From contig NC_058513.1 of the NCBI RefSeq assembly GCF_020382885.2, positions 8,465,774-8,529,773 on the forward strand: 64,000 nucleotides of DNA. Direction: 5' to 3'. Source of the stretch: Scatophagus argus. Taxonomy: Eukaryota; Chordata; Actinopteri; Scatophagidae. A program made the position numbers and the translations under genes. Shown here one piece after another: positions 28,248 to 41,800 of the stretch; the first letter of the stretch is position 1; every line of letters starts with the position of its first letter. The notes below the pieces were generated by a model. That model had not been told where the DNA came from, did not search any database, and was given only the letters and a program-made list of their open reading frames with translations.

Positions 28248-28449
28248 CTCAACTTGCCCACTTCTTCTAAATTCAAGTTGCTCTCCTAATATTGTGGAAC
28301 TGGTTCTCAGCATCCTCTGCCATTTTACCTCACTGGATACTTCTTGGACCTTATTGTGATATTCTTTTTATAGGGACATCTAATGCATTTCTCTCCTGTA
28401 TACCCATTCAGTCTGTGTCTGGTGCACTTAATTCAATCATTATCTTGTT

Positions 28450-31400
28450 ATGGCAGCGCAAGATTCTGGAAGGACAACAGGTTTTCCTTGCAAACAGTGT
28501 GGCATGGTATGTCCCAATATGCCCAGTCTTCTTGAGCACATGGACGCTCACCTTCAACAAGAAGAGGAACGCAAATTTAAATGTGATGAATGTGGACGTG
28601 GCTATAGGCATGCTGGTAGCCTAGCTAACCACAAAAAGACTCACGAAGTGGGTTCTTTTCAGTGTAACATATGTGGTAAAGAAAACTCAAATGCTTTGGC
28701 CCTGAAGAGTCATCTGCGGAGCCACACTTCTCAGAAAAAGTACTCCTGTGCAGAATGTGGGAAGGCTTTTCGTCTGGCAACACAGCTGGCTACACATGAA
28801 AGGGTTCATGTTGCCAAGCGAGTGAAGGAGCAGTCATATAGAAAGGTAGACATGGATTATCCCACACACGAAATTGAAAATTACCACCCACATAATCTCA
28901 GTGAGCAGTCAGCCAGTGTTGGAATTTCCACAGAAAGTAGCCCAGCTGAGGACAAGACAGACGTTGTTTATAATGCACAATCTGAGACCTCTGATGATGC
29001 TGCAAATCGACCTTTCAGATGTGATTTATGTGACAAATCATACATACACCATCGAAGCCTGACCAATCATAAAAAGACTCACCAAGTGGGAATGTTTGAG
29101 TGCACAGTGTGTTTCAAACTGTTCAATAATATGGCTGCTCTCTACAGCCACCAGAGAACTCACAAGGCAAGAAGTGGGACAGAACTAGGTTCAAGGAGTA
29201 GGTCATACACAGGCACACCACTGGACCAGTTTTCACCTCAGAGCCAGGATGCTCGAGTGAATTTTTGCCATTTGTGTCAGGTTCTATTTCCCAGTGATGA
29301 GGAGTTTGAGGAACACATCCAAATGCATAACTCTTCATCGCTGTCGTTTGGACTTCAAGATACCTTGTCAGACAACCACAATTTATCATATGACAACAGT
29401 ATTGCCTCGCCTGAGTCAAATTTTTATGCATCTCCAATAAATAATGTTCCTTCAGTATCATCAATCGACAATTATGGAAGTTTTGATCAGCCACAGGAGC
29501 AGATGAGAAGCAATGGTCATGGGTACTCAGACTGCTCCAGTAATCAAACACCATCTTGCAACAGCACTCAGGGAGAACCTCCAATAATGGACACAAACAT
29601 TCTCAACCCTGCCCTGATGCACACAAAAACTACTGACAATGCAACTGAAATGGAAGAGGCTTCAACTGTAGATTCTGATGAGCGTCCCTTCAAGTGTCAG
29701 ATCTGTGGTAAAAGCTACCGGCACTCTGGGAGCCTCATCAACCACAAGCGGTCACACCAAGTTGGGATTTACCAGTGTTCCATCTGCAGAAAGAGTTATC
29801 CTCACTTGGCCGCTCTTAAAAGTCACCTTCGTCTCCACAAAGCGCAGCCATCATCCTTTAGCCTCATCGCCGAGGGAGATTGGCTCTCCTCAGAGCCCCT
29901 GACTCTGGATAACCAACAGGGCTGCTTCTCTCAAGATGAGGAGGAGGATGTCACTGACCCTGTGCTAGGAATGGATCGGGAGAACAGCACTGGCCTCAGC
30001 AATGGGACTTTGTATCATGAGCGATTTAATCAGGACTTTTCACAGGATATGACTGTGAATCTACCTCACAATGAACACCTGATGCAGAGACACATGTGTG
30101 CAGACTGCGGTGAGACATTTGCAGATATTGCAGGAATTAAGTCACACAGTTGCCCACTGCTACAGCAGCAACATGACACTACTAGCAGTGACTATGATGG
30201 GAATTTAAATTTCCAGGACAGTAATGGTCACTGTGCCATTGGAAATCCAGGGAGTGATTTGGAGTTCCATGGTCTGAATGGTAACCACAACCAAAATTAC
30301 TTTGAACAAAATTTTCATGACAATATGACCTGTGATCAGCCGAATGGTGGGGGAGATGGTGATGATGTCGCTGATGATGAGGAGGCGGAGGAGGATGATG
30401 ATGGAGATCTTTATCAGTGTTCTATATGTGGAAACAGCTACACCAGCATGAGGGCTCTCAGGAGCCATCTTCGAGGACACACACAGTCTCATAGTACTCC
30501 TGCAAGCTCAGGGCCTTCTTCCATGTCCTCTCATGAAGAAGTGAAAGATGATGAGCCTGGAGAGATGATGATCTGTAGCACTTGTGGAGAAAGTTTTGCC
30601 AATAGGCAAGATTTGATAACTCATCAGCTTCTACACAACAAGGACCAGGTAGATAGTGTAAACCATTTACCAGTGGACAACACCAATCTGTCTGGAGATA
30701 AGGAAGAAGCACAGAGTATCATCTGTGGCAGCTGTGGTATCTTCTGCAACAGCTTCCATCATCTTAAGAACCACGGATGCACAGCTGAGAGGAGAGATGA
30801 GTCAACACATAGTGAAGAGGAACTGAAAGCAAATGATGTTGCCCAGCATGAAGACACCAGCCATGATACAGAAACTCTCGGTACTGAACATCGTCAGTAC
30901 AAGTGTGATCAGTGTGGGCGATCATATAGACACGCTGGTTCCCTCCTTAACCACAAAAAATCCCACAAAACAGGTGTATTCAGATGTCTCGTCTGCCAGA
31001 AACGCTTCTACAACCTGCTGGCTCTTAAAAACCACCAGAGGTCCCACTTTGATATTAAAAGGTCAGTTGTAGCGAAAATGCACATTATTAATAAATACAA
31101 TTCTTTTGTTTTTCACTGATGTTTCAAGCTTTTACTGTATGTTGAAATTGGGCATATTTTGCTTAGTTGCCTATAAATTGTTTTTTGTGTTCCTGATGTG
31201 TTTTTGCACTCATGAATCTATTTCTTGTGTCCTCTGCATTCCCTGTTTTGCTAACACAGAACTAACCATGCTCCTTGTCTCCTCCCCCAGGCATACTTGT
31301 CATGAGTGTGGGAAAGCTTTTAAAATTCAGAAGCAGCTATTGAATCACCTGAGAAGGCACAAAGAAAACCAAGCCAAAATCCAGGAACTCAACAACCAGA

Positions 31401-33806
31401 TCCAGACCCTCATGCAGATGAATGGGCCCAGGTCAGATGGAGGAATGCAGTCCTTAACTTCAAATGCCAGCGAAGCTTTAACCTCTTCTCGACGTTGCAA
31501 GCAGCTGCCTGAAGGGAATACAGGACAAACAAAGTCTGAGACCTCAGTGAAATCTGAGGACACAGGGGACCGACGGCCTTTCGCCTGTGACCAGTGTGGG
31601 CGCACATATCGTCATGCAGGAAGTTTGGTCAACCACAGAAACTCTCATAAAACAGGTGAATATTGTTGTTCAGTTTGTAACAACACATACTCCAATCAGC
31701 TAGCAATGAAAAACCACTTACGTACCCACTTTGCATATAAAAAGCACTCTTGCCAAAGCTGTGGAAAAGGCTTTAGGGGAAAGAAGCAGCTATTAGCCCA
31801 TGTTTGTTCAGACCTCAGAAAGGATGTGGCCGGAGGCAGGAGGGGCCTGAAATCTAGAGCCTTAAAATGTAAGGAATGTAAGCAGGTCTTTCTCTCTGTT
31901 GACCAACTGACAGCCCACACCTGTGATGGATCTTCAGGCAGCAGTGATGCACAAAACAATATGTGTTTAACTAAAGAGGAGCGACCTTTCACATGCAACA
32001 TATGTAATCGTACCTACCGCCATGCAGGCTCACTTCTGAACCACAAAAACACTCACAAGACAGGACACTTCAGCTGCAGCTTCTGCTCTAAGCCCTTCAC
32101 CAACCCCATGGCTTTACGTAATCACACGCGCATCCACACACAGAAGAAAAAGTATGTGTGTCTCACATGTGGTAAGGCCTTCCGCCTCGCCAGTATCCTG
32201 CACAACCACCAGAAGGTCCACAACCGGGTGGCGAGTCACTTTAGCTGCCCTGCATGTGGAAAGAGCTTCCAGGGCAGGTCTGGCCTGAAGAGGCATCGTT
32301 GTCGCAGAGGTCAGGAGAACTCAGTGAGAGCTGGAGTCCAGCAGTCGGAGAGGGGAGACAAGTGCTTCATGTGAGTTACTGTCTTACTGAGAATCTTGTT
32401 TTGTCACCATTGGGGTAGTTCTTAGGTATCTTATATTTGTTTAACAAAGTTGTCCTGACCTGACTGACGCATTTGCCAGTACAACAGATCCAGTGTGAAT
32501 TTATATCAATATATCAGCTGTTAGTGCAAATGTTCACTAATAAGTTATCAGCAATTGCAGTAAATAACTGCCAGAGATAAGTTTATATTTCAGCTGTAAA
32601 ATGTCCTGCTCAGTCCATATCTTTATTATTGCACTTATAAAACATACTGTGCTTTAAAAAAAAAAAATATATAGAGAATTCTTATAGGTGATGTTTATTT
32701 ACGTTATGTCTGGAAAACAAAAAACAGCCAGCTGTTACTGGACCTCTAAATATTGTATTTTTTAAAAAAATATCATAATATTTAATAGTAATAAAAAGTA
32801 ATACTGTAGCAATTTTAGTAATTTGCATTTGATAAATAATTCACTGTTGGAGGTCAAATGACTTGTGTTAAAAGATAATACTAGGTTTTGAATGTGAACA
32901 TATCCCTGCTGCAGGTGTGACCTGTGTGGGCGCTCCTACCGCCACGCTGGCTCTCTCCTCAACCATAAAAAGACACACTCCGACAACCTCCACCACTGTA
33001 CTTTGTGTCTCCAGACATTTCCTGATCCTCTCACTCTGCAGATACACTCCCAGATGAGGCGTCACTGCTGCCCTGAGTGCGGCAAGACCTTCTGTCTGGT
33101 CACACACCTGCAGAGCCACATGGACGTGCACTCAAAGGACCGGCCTGTGGTCTGCAACCTCTGCCAGCAGAGCTTTCCGAGCACTGCCAGCTACCAGCAG
33201 CACCAGGACATGCACCACAGGGCTCAGGACCCCTATCAGCAAGGTGTGGACAAGCCTGTAGATAACAACATCTGTTGGGACTCCAGAATAAATCAGACCA
33301 TGGAGATGGACAGGATGCACAAGCAGGTTCCACCCCCATTGTCTCATATTCCAGAGAGCATCGCTAACTCACAGAGTAATGACTCTGCTGGCACAGAGGA
33401 GAAGAGCCACGTCTGCGAGCACTGTGGGCGCACTTACCGCCATGCCGGCTCCTTGCTCAACCACAAGAACAGCCACAAGACGGGCTCCTTCTTCTGCTCT
33501 GTCTGCCAGAAAGAGTTCACCAACCTGATGGCTCTCAAGAACCACCGGCGCATCCACACGGAGCCCAAGCGCTACCAGTGCGTGGAGTGCGGAAAGGCTT
33601 TCCGTGTGTCCACTCAGCTCATATGCCACCGACGAATCCACACCAAAGAGAAGCCCTTCGCCTGCCTGCTGTGCGACAAGAGTTTTTCCAGCAAGTCCAA
33701 CCTGCGGCACCATCAGAAGATGCACCAGAACACCCAGACCTACGATTCCTCTTTTAGCATGGATGCGAGCACATTTATGGACTTAGACATGGAGTCTTTC
33801 CTCTGA
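28450..33806 (+). CDS. znf646: ZNF646-like C2H2 zinc finger protein
   Basis: Coding exons 28450-31061, 31291-32370 and 32915-33806 (4584 nt, 1527 aa; phase 2 at both junctions). Human ZNF646 is a little longer, about 1,830 aa. The protein has some 30 C2H2 fingers arranged as a repeated module: a lead finger of the form C-x2-C-GRxYRHAGSLxNHK, a short H-x-x-x-G linker instead of TGEKP, then a second finger ending ALKNHxRxH. I count eight lead fingers, near 28580, 29019, 29694, 30902, 31584, 31989, 32917 and 33413. Between modules lie acidic or Ser/Asn-rich spacers, including a DDD/EE run near 30360-30405. The two introns fall between fingers. The ATG is the first in an exon that starts at 28248. 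It is a putative nuclear DNA-binding regulator of unknown targets; paired divergently with znf668. Confidence 0.93.
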
Positions 33807-36660
33807 AGTAAGACTCCAGAGTGTACAGGAGAAGAGGCCACGTGGTCCTCTTATTTATCTGTTATGTATTCCTCTATCAATAATTGTAAAACAGTATTTT
33901 TTTTTCAGAAAGTGCTCCTTGGTCCTGACAGAAGTTCCTTTGAAGACATGCACATTTCATTACAAACTTCCAGTCTTACCTCCACAGCAGATCTCTTTGA
34001 AAGGTTTATTGATCAGCTTCTAATATGGCCTGAATGTTTTTCCATGAACGCACAGGATCCCAGAATACAGGGCAGGTGACTAAATCAATAGTCACCACTC
34101 ACTCCTCAATGACAAACCAAGCAACCAAAGTGAATGGAAAAGTGCAGCCAAGGTCCATGTAAGAACATGAACACTGGTAACATGTTTTGTAAGACAATAC
34201 TGTTCTAATAGTGATCTCTCCTCTCTTGCTATGTATAATTGTGTTCAGTGCCTCTGTTAAGTTCCTTAGGAAACAAAATATACAAACTATATTTATCTCT
34301 GAATCTTTTTGTTAGCTTTGCTGTCAGTGTCGAAGGACTGCTCACCTTCCTTTGGAATATTACATAGGGCAACCCTGTTATTATTAAGTCAAATACCTCT
34401 GGGTGTGTCCAAAGGTCAGTGGCAAAGTGATTTACTGAAATCATATTATCAAGTAAATAGTCGTACTGCTAATAATATTCACTTTCGGTGACATTGTATG
34501 CTAAAATGGATGTATTTATTAAGTTATTCCTGTTCTTTCATGTGCACATTTTATTAGGGAAACTTTTTATGAATGTTATAAAAAAAAAACCTGTCTTCTA
34601 AATCTCAAGTAGCCTTTACAGAACTTCATCAGTCGATTTGTATTTACGTCTTGGTTCTAGGTTGCAACAGGCAGGAATGAATGAGCCAAGCGTCATTGGC
34701 ATTATTGGCAGCACTCAGGGTACACCTTCAAAAGGAACATACCTGATGTGTAAAACAATATGGGTAATCAGTTTCTGAACTGAGCATAGCATTTATTTTT
34801 CACTTGTGCCATTTCCACACTCATAATTTAGCTATAATTTAACGGTCATCACTCCAACATTTAGTTGCAGCTCCACTTACAGTGCATGCTGTTGAATGGT
34901 ATGGAACTTTGGAGAAGCGCCAGTTACGTTATTATGCCAGTGCCTAAAGTGTAAGTGAACTGTAGCAGTTTAATGTGAAGAAACCTCCTCTCGCTTGTTA
35001 TACTGTAAACCACAATGTTGATTTTATATTGTTTTAATTCAGTTTCTTTTTAATTTATCTTTTGATTTGTGAATCTTCACAAATCAACATGTTTTACAAC
35101 AGGGAGGTGAAAGTGGTTCCTGTTTGTCTCTGACTCTGATTTTTCTTCCCTCCTTCACAAATGCTTCATATGAAGCAAACAAATATGTGGCCGTATTGCC
35201 TCATTTCTGCCAAGCACAAGTATTACTACAAACATACCAGAGCTTTATGAATATACGAGGACAAACCAGTTCCACCTTCGCTGTCTTGTTCATGAACCAC
35301 TTCTGTTCTGTGAAAAATGTGCAATTATTGATTCTCTGGGTGTTTTTTTTTTTCTTGCCAAGTTGTCTAATGTGTCAATTGTTCTTGAAGTGGTTTCTTT
35401 TCATAGATCAGAAAGTTAGCAAAAGTGAACACAGAGCCTTTGTTTTTTTGTACAGTCTAAAATTAGATTTCCTTTATGCCTTAAACGTTACATTTCATGT
35501 ATGAGTACGCTTGGCACTGGTCAGAAGTTTGAAATACCTCATGGGAAGCCCTGTCTAGCAAATGCTACTTAATGCCTCATGCAGCTTAGTTGTAGAAAAT
35601 ACACTGTAATCATAGAAACTCAGATAGTTATCAAGTGTAAGACAAACAGAATGGATGAAGCATCAATTTTAAGGTTTTCTTTTGTAGTTTGCAGATGCTC
35701 TTCTCTCCATAATAAGTTTGTTTCTCTGCAGTTTGTTGTTTTCGGAGTTATATTTGCACATTTCTAGATGAGAAACTTGTAGCCTACGGAGGACAGGAAG
35801 TCTATAATAACGCAGCCAACCTGTTTGCTGGGGTGTCGGCTGTTGTGTAGTTCACCTCAGTTAGTTTGCGGGTTGTAATAATTAAGCAATATGCTAAAAG
35901 TATTGTTTCAGTGCATGAACTGAGACCATCTCATTTGTTTTGTCTCACCATTGTATCGACTACAGTGGTGTCAGATCCGGTGTCTACTGACACTAGCCTT
36001 GAAAGACCATGACAACTTGCCATCTGCCATTTGTTAAGTTGTTTAAAATCTTATGTGTATAAATTGCAATGAGATGATCTCACTGTAACATGTTTTCCTA
36101 TGCCATGGTAGCCTACATTTAAAATGACACATGCACATTTGAGTTAAAACTGACTCTGTTTTTTTTAATTTGTTTTGTTTTAAACCATTTAGTCTCCTGT
36201 GGCACTTAACACGTTCACTCCCCTGTCATTGATCACAGTCACAGCCTGGTATTTGTGACGTGTGTTAAATCTCAGAGCTCTCTCTGTAAATATTAGGATG
36301 AAAATATCAGTGGGATCTCTGTACATTTACAGCAAGAATTTCTTCAACAGGAATAAGAGTACAAGATCAGCTAATGTGTAATAAAACAGCATATACCACA
36401 GGTTCTGATTTATTGGATCTTCAGTGCTCAAAATGTCTGCTCACTATTTAATTCATATTTATATAACTATTTTGTCACTCTGAAACGTAGATTTTTACTT
36501 CTTTGTTAGAACTTAGCTTAGAATATAAGCAAATTATTGAAAATAATACTAGTTGAAATTAATTAAAAGCCTTGGAAAACACAGTGTATTTCTTTCTTTC
36601 TTTCAAATGATTTGGAATGTGAGTTGCTTACATACTGAGACACTCGCGTTATTATTAGAA
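33807..36660 (+). other. znf646 3' UTR and gap to tnfrsf12a
   Basis: No coding exon is supported. AATAAA at 36380-36385 is a plausible distal poly(A) signal for znf646, implying a 3' UTR near 2.6 kb. On the other strand TTTATT at 36670-36675 reads AATAAA and could end tnfrsf12a, so the two genes would finish about 300 bp apart. Both ends are inferred. Confidence 0.4.
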
Positions 36661-38413
36661 ATTGTCAGTTTTATTGTGAAAATACATTTGGTACATAAAG
36701 CAGTTTATAAGATTGCATTAAGTAAAAGAAGCCAGTGCATGTACAGTATATACAATTAGAAATAGGAAGCGAAAGAGAGAAGCAGAAAATGTTAGTTATT
36801 GCTCAGTAAAACTGTTGGCTGGCCTGGTGGAAGTTTAAAATAAATCTTCACTGGAGTCCCTTTACAACTGTGCTTGTCACTCGCAGTCGATGCAAAACAA
36901 CACTGCAAGATACTTTAAAATAAATAATACAAAAATCTCAAAAAAAGAGGAAGTATCTGTATTTTAAGTGAATGTGCTGCCAGAGGACAGGCAGTTTACC
37001 TGCAAGCAGACAGATCGAAAATATGACCTGAAACATTGTCAGTCACATTAAATATCTCAGTAACCACATACTGCATGATGTTTTGAAGATTAACAGAAAA
37101 AAAAAGAAAAATCAACCTATAAAAAAAGGTGGAAAACAACAACTTTGCCCATCATGATTCCCTACAAAATTACAAACAGACATCTAGACATATATATGTA
37201 TTTTTTCGTCCTGGTGCAGATCTGAAATAACAGGTCAAGTGTTAGTAAGCATGATCGTGTGATTGAATAGCTTCACCTATAACGCTCTAGATGTCATTTC
37301 CTTCACTGCAGTACATTCCTCGTAACATTCCCACGTGTTAGCAGTTTGGGATTGTATGTCTAGTGTTTCAAACATCCTGTCCTTGGACGGTAACGTGTGA
37401 GTTCTCGGGTTGTGATAGAGGAAAGTCCAACTAACATCTCCTAAAACCTAGAAATGTTAAAACAGACGAGACAATATTGTAATGACCTGCAATACAGGGT
37501 CTGCGTTGGTCTCAGGAGGCCCAGTAACAGTGAATGAATACAGTTTGCTACTTTAATCGACAGCATTGTATGAGGCTACTAAAAAGAACAGGTACACAGA
37601 GGTACTGGCAGGGTCAAAGGCTAGAACACATTTCATCTACTGCAAAAGTAGCTACATTCAAATGGCCTTAATGTGCCTAACAGTATATCTTACTCACATG
37701 TTGTTTTATCTTTAAGAGGCTGCTGTGGTCAGTGACCAGCAGATAGACCTCGTCTAACCCCGGTGAATAGCAGGAGATCAAACTGCAGCCCAGCAGGCAG
37801 CAGTAGCTGTGTTACATTCATCAGAGTCGAGAATTTGGAAAGCGTCCATCTCTCTGAAGAAAGGGCTGTAGTTTTATCTTACTTCTGAATCATACATCTG
37901 CAAACCCACAAAGGTTTTCCAGATCAAAACCTCATTTAAGTGGAATATAAAGGCACACAAAATCTGAAAACTGATAGCACTATTGTAATGTTGTTGCTAT
38001 TCCTAAAGAGGTGTGAGAGTTGCTCGTTGTAAGTCCTGTGGTCACTGTTGGACCTACGCTGAGCGTGAGAACTGAACACGTCTCTTCACTCAACAGTCTA
38101 ATAAATTAAAATGGTCCGATTCTGGTCAGAATGTACAGTTCATGGTCCAGAGGTTCCTCCGTCTGGAGTCTGAACCAGTCGCTCCTTGGTTCTGTCACAT
38201 CTGTTTCCAGAGGAAGATGAGGCTGTGGAGGCCATGGAAACCATTCAGTTCTATTTACGTTCACATTATGTCAAATTATGGCCAATTTATAACAAACATG
38301 TGGACCAATGTGGACTGATACTGATGCTTCTGGACTGAAGCTGCTAACATCTGGCGCTGATATTTAATGGTTTACATTCAAATCTGACTATGCTGAGTCA
38401 ATTGTAAAAGAAC

Positions 38414-38414
<1 letters not shown>

Positions 38415-38440
<26 letters not shown>
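38415..38440. repeat. Poly-A tract
   Basis: A run of about 26 A residues in the probable 3' UTR of tnfrsf12a (a T-run in the transcript). Confidence 0.95.
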
Positions 38441-38444
<4 letters not shown>

Positions 38445-38682
38445 GCATGCTCTTTATCACTTGTCGCTTTATTTACAAGTTTTCAGTCCTCAAACCTTCA
38501 TCAGGTAAAATTCATATCTATTCATATCTTTTTTATGATTCTTTCACAGAGTTTTTACCCCAACAAACTTGAAAACACTGGGTTCAAAACTGACCCATTA
38601 TCGAGTTTAGGCAGCACTGACTCAGTACTGAATCTCACCTTACATTTGGGTTATTGAATCAAGGCAGCCCTTCTGTAATGTG

Positions 38683-38760
38683 ATTCAATTCAATTCAATT
38701 CAATTCCGTTTATTTATATAGCGCCAATTCACAACAAAAGTTATCTCATGACATGATTCA
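38683..38760. repeat. Fish interspersed repeat with CAATT tail
   Basis: Five CAATT units are followed by TTTATTTATATAGCGCCAAT and TTATCTCATGACATG, a sequence I recognise as a very common percomorph dispersed repeat. It lies within 150 nt of the tnfrsf12a stop, so it is probably in the 3' UTR. Its family is not certain to me. Confidence 0.65.
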
Positions 38761-38828
38761 ATGATTCAAATTTATACACTCGTCTAACTCTTGTTACAAC
38801 AAGGTGAAAATGATACTTACTGAAATGT

Positions 38829-41800
38829 TTAAGCTTGATAAAGTGGCCCCGCAGTTTCTTCGATGGGTTCTGTGATGAAAATACAAATTAGCATTTTTCC
38901 TATGACAGCAAAGTGGTTGTTTATCTAAATAGTTTCCAAAAGGCCATTTTCATAGCAAACATTTTGACTTACAACACCAGGAAAAGCACTAACGAGGACA
39001 TTAATGGTAGCTCTGAGGCAGTATTCACATTACCAGAGCCATGAAACTGAAGTTTAACGGAATTCAGCTATCATTTATTTAATTGTTTGCACTTGTGCTG
39101 CCTTTCCTAATGTGACATGTTAAAATTGCTTTGTAAAAAAAAAAAAAGCCTTGTCTCTCAGTGTAAGTAAACAGATAAAAGTTAAGTTCTGTGCCATTTT
39201 TTGACTGTGACACAGCTGCAAAGTCTTCATACCAAGAAACCTCACACAGTGTGCTTTGTTTGTGCCTACCAAGAATCGCTTTGCATCAGGGACACAGCAT
39301 GATTTTTAAAGGTTTACTCAACCCCAAAGTAATCTTTCACCAATAACTTATACTTATTAGCCTTGAATGTCACACAAATAGGGTTTTCACCCTCAAAGCA
39401 ATTCAGAACGCTTGTAAAATAATAATGAAATCCTTTTCTGGGATTCCAGGTTACACATTGTAAGAAATTAATAGGCTGTAACACATCCTTTTATGATCTA
39501 ATTTATCACCTTATTTAATTTGCTGAACAGAGATGAATTACATAGTCAGTTTGGGAACATGAAACACTCTTTTCAGTTGCAGCCATGTTTTGTGATTTAG
39601 ACTAAGAAACTCTGTATTTTCCAACAATATATATATGTATTGGAAATGTATGATTCATTTCAGATGTCATTTTTTCAGACTCTCACCACGTAAAGGCCTC
39701 TTGTGTGACTTGCGCCGATGCACCATGAACCCGATAATCAACGCGGCACCGACCAGCACGACAGCAAGCACTGAGAAACTGGTGATGGCTGCCAGTTTCC
39801 ACACATCAGGTGTCTCCTCCACATATTTACCTAATGATTGTTCCAGAAAAAACACAAGAAAAAGTTAAACTGCAGCACTGAAAGGTAGGATGCCACCGTA
39901 TGACTCATGTCACGGCAGAAAGTAATTTACATTTTTCACAGTGTGAGTCGCTGTCTTACATGTGTTGCATGATGGGGTCTTTGGGTACTGCTTGCACGAT
40001 GCACATGGCACACAAACATCCAAATCTGTGTTCCAAAACTCTGAATTGCTGCACTGACCTGCACACAGAAAAACATCAGAGATCACCTGTTAGTCATGAT
40101 AGTTTTATTTCTTCGGTCCTTCAGAGGGAAACAATGAGTCAAAGCTGGGAACTTGAGGGGTTTAAAAGACATTTGTCATTAACAGTGTCTGAGCCTTTGA
40201 ATATTATGATGTGGAGGTAATACTTAGAGGCTGATGCAAAGGTTTTAGAAATCAACCAATACTCCTAAGAAGGAATAAAATAAAAAATAAAACAAACCTC
40301 AAGAAAGTGATTTGCAGGAGAGGTTCAGATGATACAGTAAAAGGTGGGACTTGAGCAGAACATGTGAGGAAACTTTGCTGCTTTCTTGTTCTCATAAAAT
40401 GAAACTGGGAAATTCCTTTGGGTCAGACTGCTGATGCAACTTAATTTCACTAGAGAGAATTACTCTATTTTCTGGCGCATGAACGGGCAGGCGGTGTGTG
40501 TGTGTGTGTGTGTGTGAAGGGCAGGATGTGTTTTCACAGAGTGCTTCCGCTGAATTGTTTTGCTTCTGTTTACATCTGTGACTTCCAGAGAATGAACGAA
40601 TGTGTCTGTGAGAAAGAAGTCGACGGCGGTTTTAGCTTGGTTGAGAAAATATCTACCTCTGAGGACACAATGGAAAGCTTCATCTCTTTTTATGGCAGCC
40701 AGACAGCTGAACAATTAAAGCTGTGCACTTCCTAGATGATAAGGAAGGAATTAGACTGAAGATGTGACACAGTTAACACAGATAGCAAGCTGAGTGTTAA
40801 GACTGTTTTGGTGTGTTAATAGAGTGTGATTCTCTCTGCAGATTCCACATCCTGTCTTTTGTTAAAAGGAGACACAGATGTATTAATACCCCAAGGTCAT
40901 GCATGAAGTAGCAAAATATTCTGGCAGCAAGCTGGAAAAATACCCCTACAAAACAATATTACAACCTAGTGATTTGACTGAAACAATACCAGGTATTACA
41001 AAGCTACACAGAGCGTAACAAGGAAACAGCCTACAGATATTTGATGGATAGAATGATAAAAAATCTTTCTTCCGTCTCACTCTCACGTGTATTTGCATGC
41101 AGCTTCTATTGTGCTCTTAAACCCAGAGTCTAAATTGAGTCATCACTTGTGGTAATTTTCAAGTTCAAACTAACTGCTGTAAACATGACAGAAAGTGATA
41201 CCAAAAATTGTCATAGAGGTAAGTTTGACGCAAAGCAAAAGTAATTTAATGAATGTGTGTAGGAAATTGTGGTCACTTTAATGATATTTTGACATCAAGC
41301 TGATGAGCTGACAAACGAAGTTTTCAAAATGGTGTTAGACGACAAACAAATGTGGCAGACGTGACCGGGTTACAGATGTATGAAATAAAGTAGTAATCCA
41401 CAGATATTTGTTTAGTGTAAATATTCAGAACATAAAGTAACACAAGTTAGTTGTGCAGTGGTGGTCTGAACAATGTGACCGCAGAATTCAAACTGCAGAC
41501 CCACTCACAGAGATGGCTGGGCCCCTGAACAGGCTGGGTCCTCCCAAAATCTGCTTTACTCTTATCAATGCATGTTCATGTGCTCCTTCTCTTCTACACA
41601 AATCCATGGGCACGTTCGCCTACAGGTGGTGGTCGCTCCTCCACCGAGGCCGGCTACCTTTCTGCTGGTGACGGCAGCTGTAACGCTGGCCTCTTAAACC
41701 AGGCAGCTTTCTGAGCTGACTTACAAAAGTTGGTCATTACATTATTTTTTGGGTCTTAAAGACCTTGAAAGCTCCTTCTTGGCTTTTTCTTCTCCTTTCT

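Noticed and set aside
31106-31290. Reading the second znf646 exon from the ATG-like codon at 31106
   Set aside because: The stretch is hydrophobic intron sequence with a good acceptor (CTCCCCCAG) at its end; splicing 31061 to 31291 joins two finger segments in frame.
36660-38828. A further gene between znf646 and tnfrsf12a
   Set aside because: No frame with family similarity or good splice pairs; most consistent with the tnfrsf12a 3' UTR.
39900-40220. Plus-strand 106-codon open frame
   Set aside because: It runs antisense across tnfrsf12a exon 2, whose cysteine domain, splice sites and phase are all convincing.
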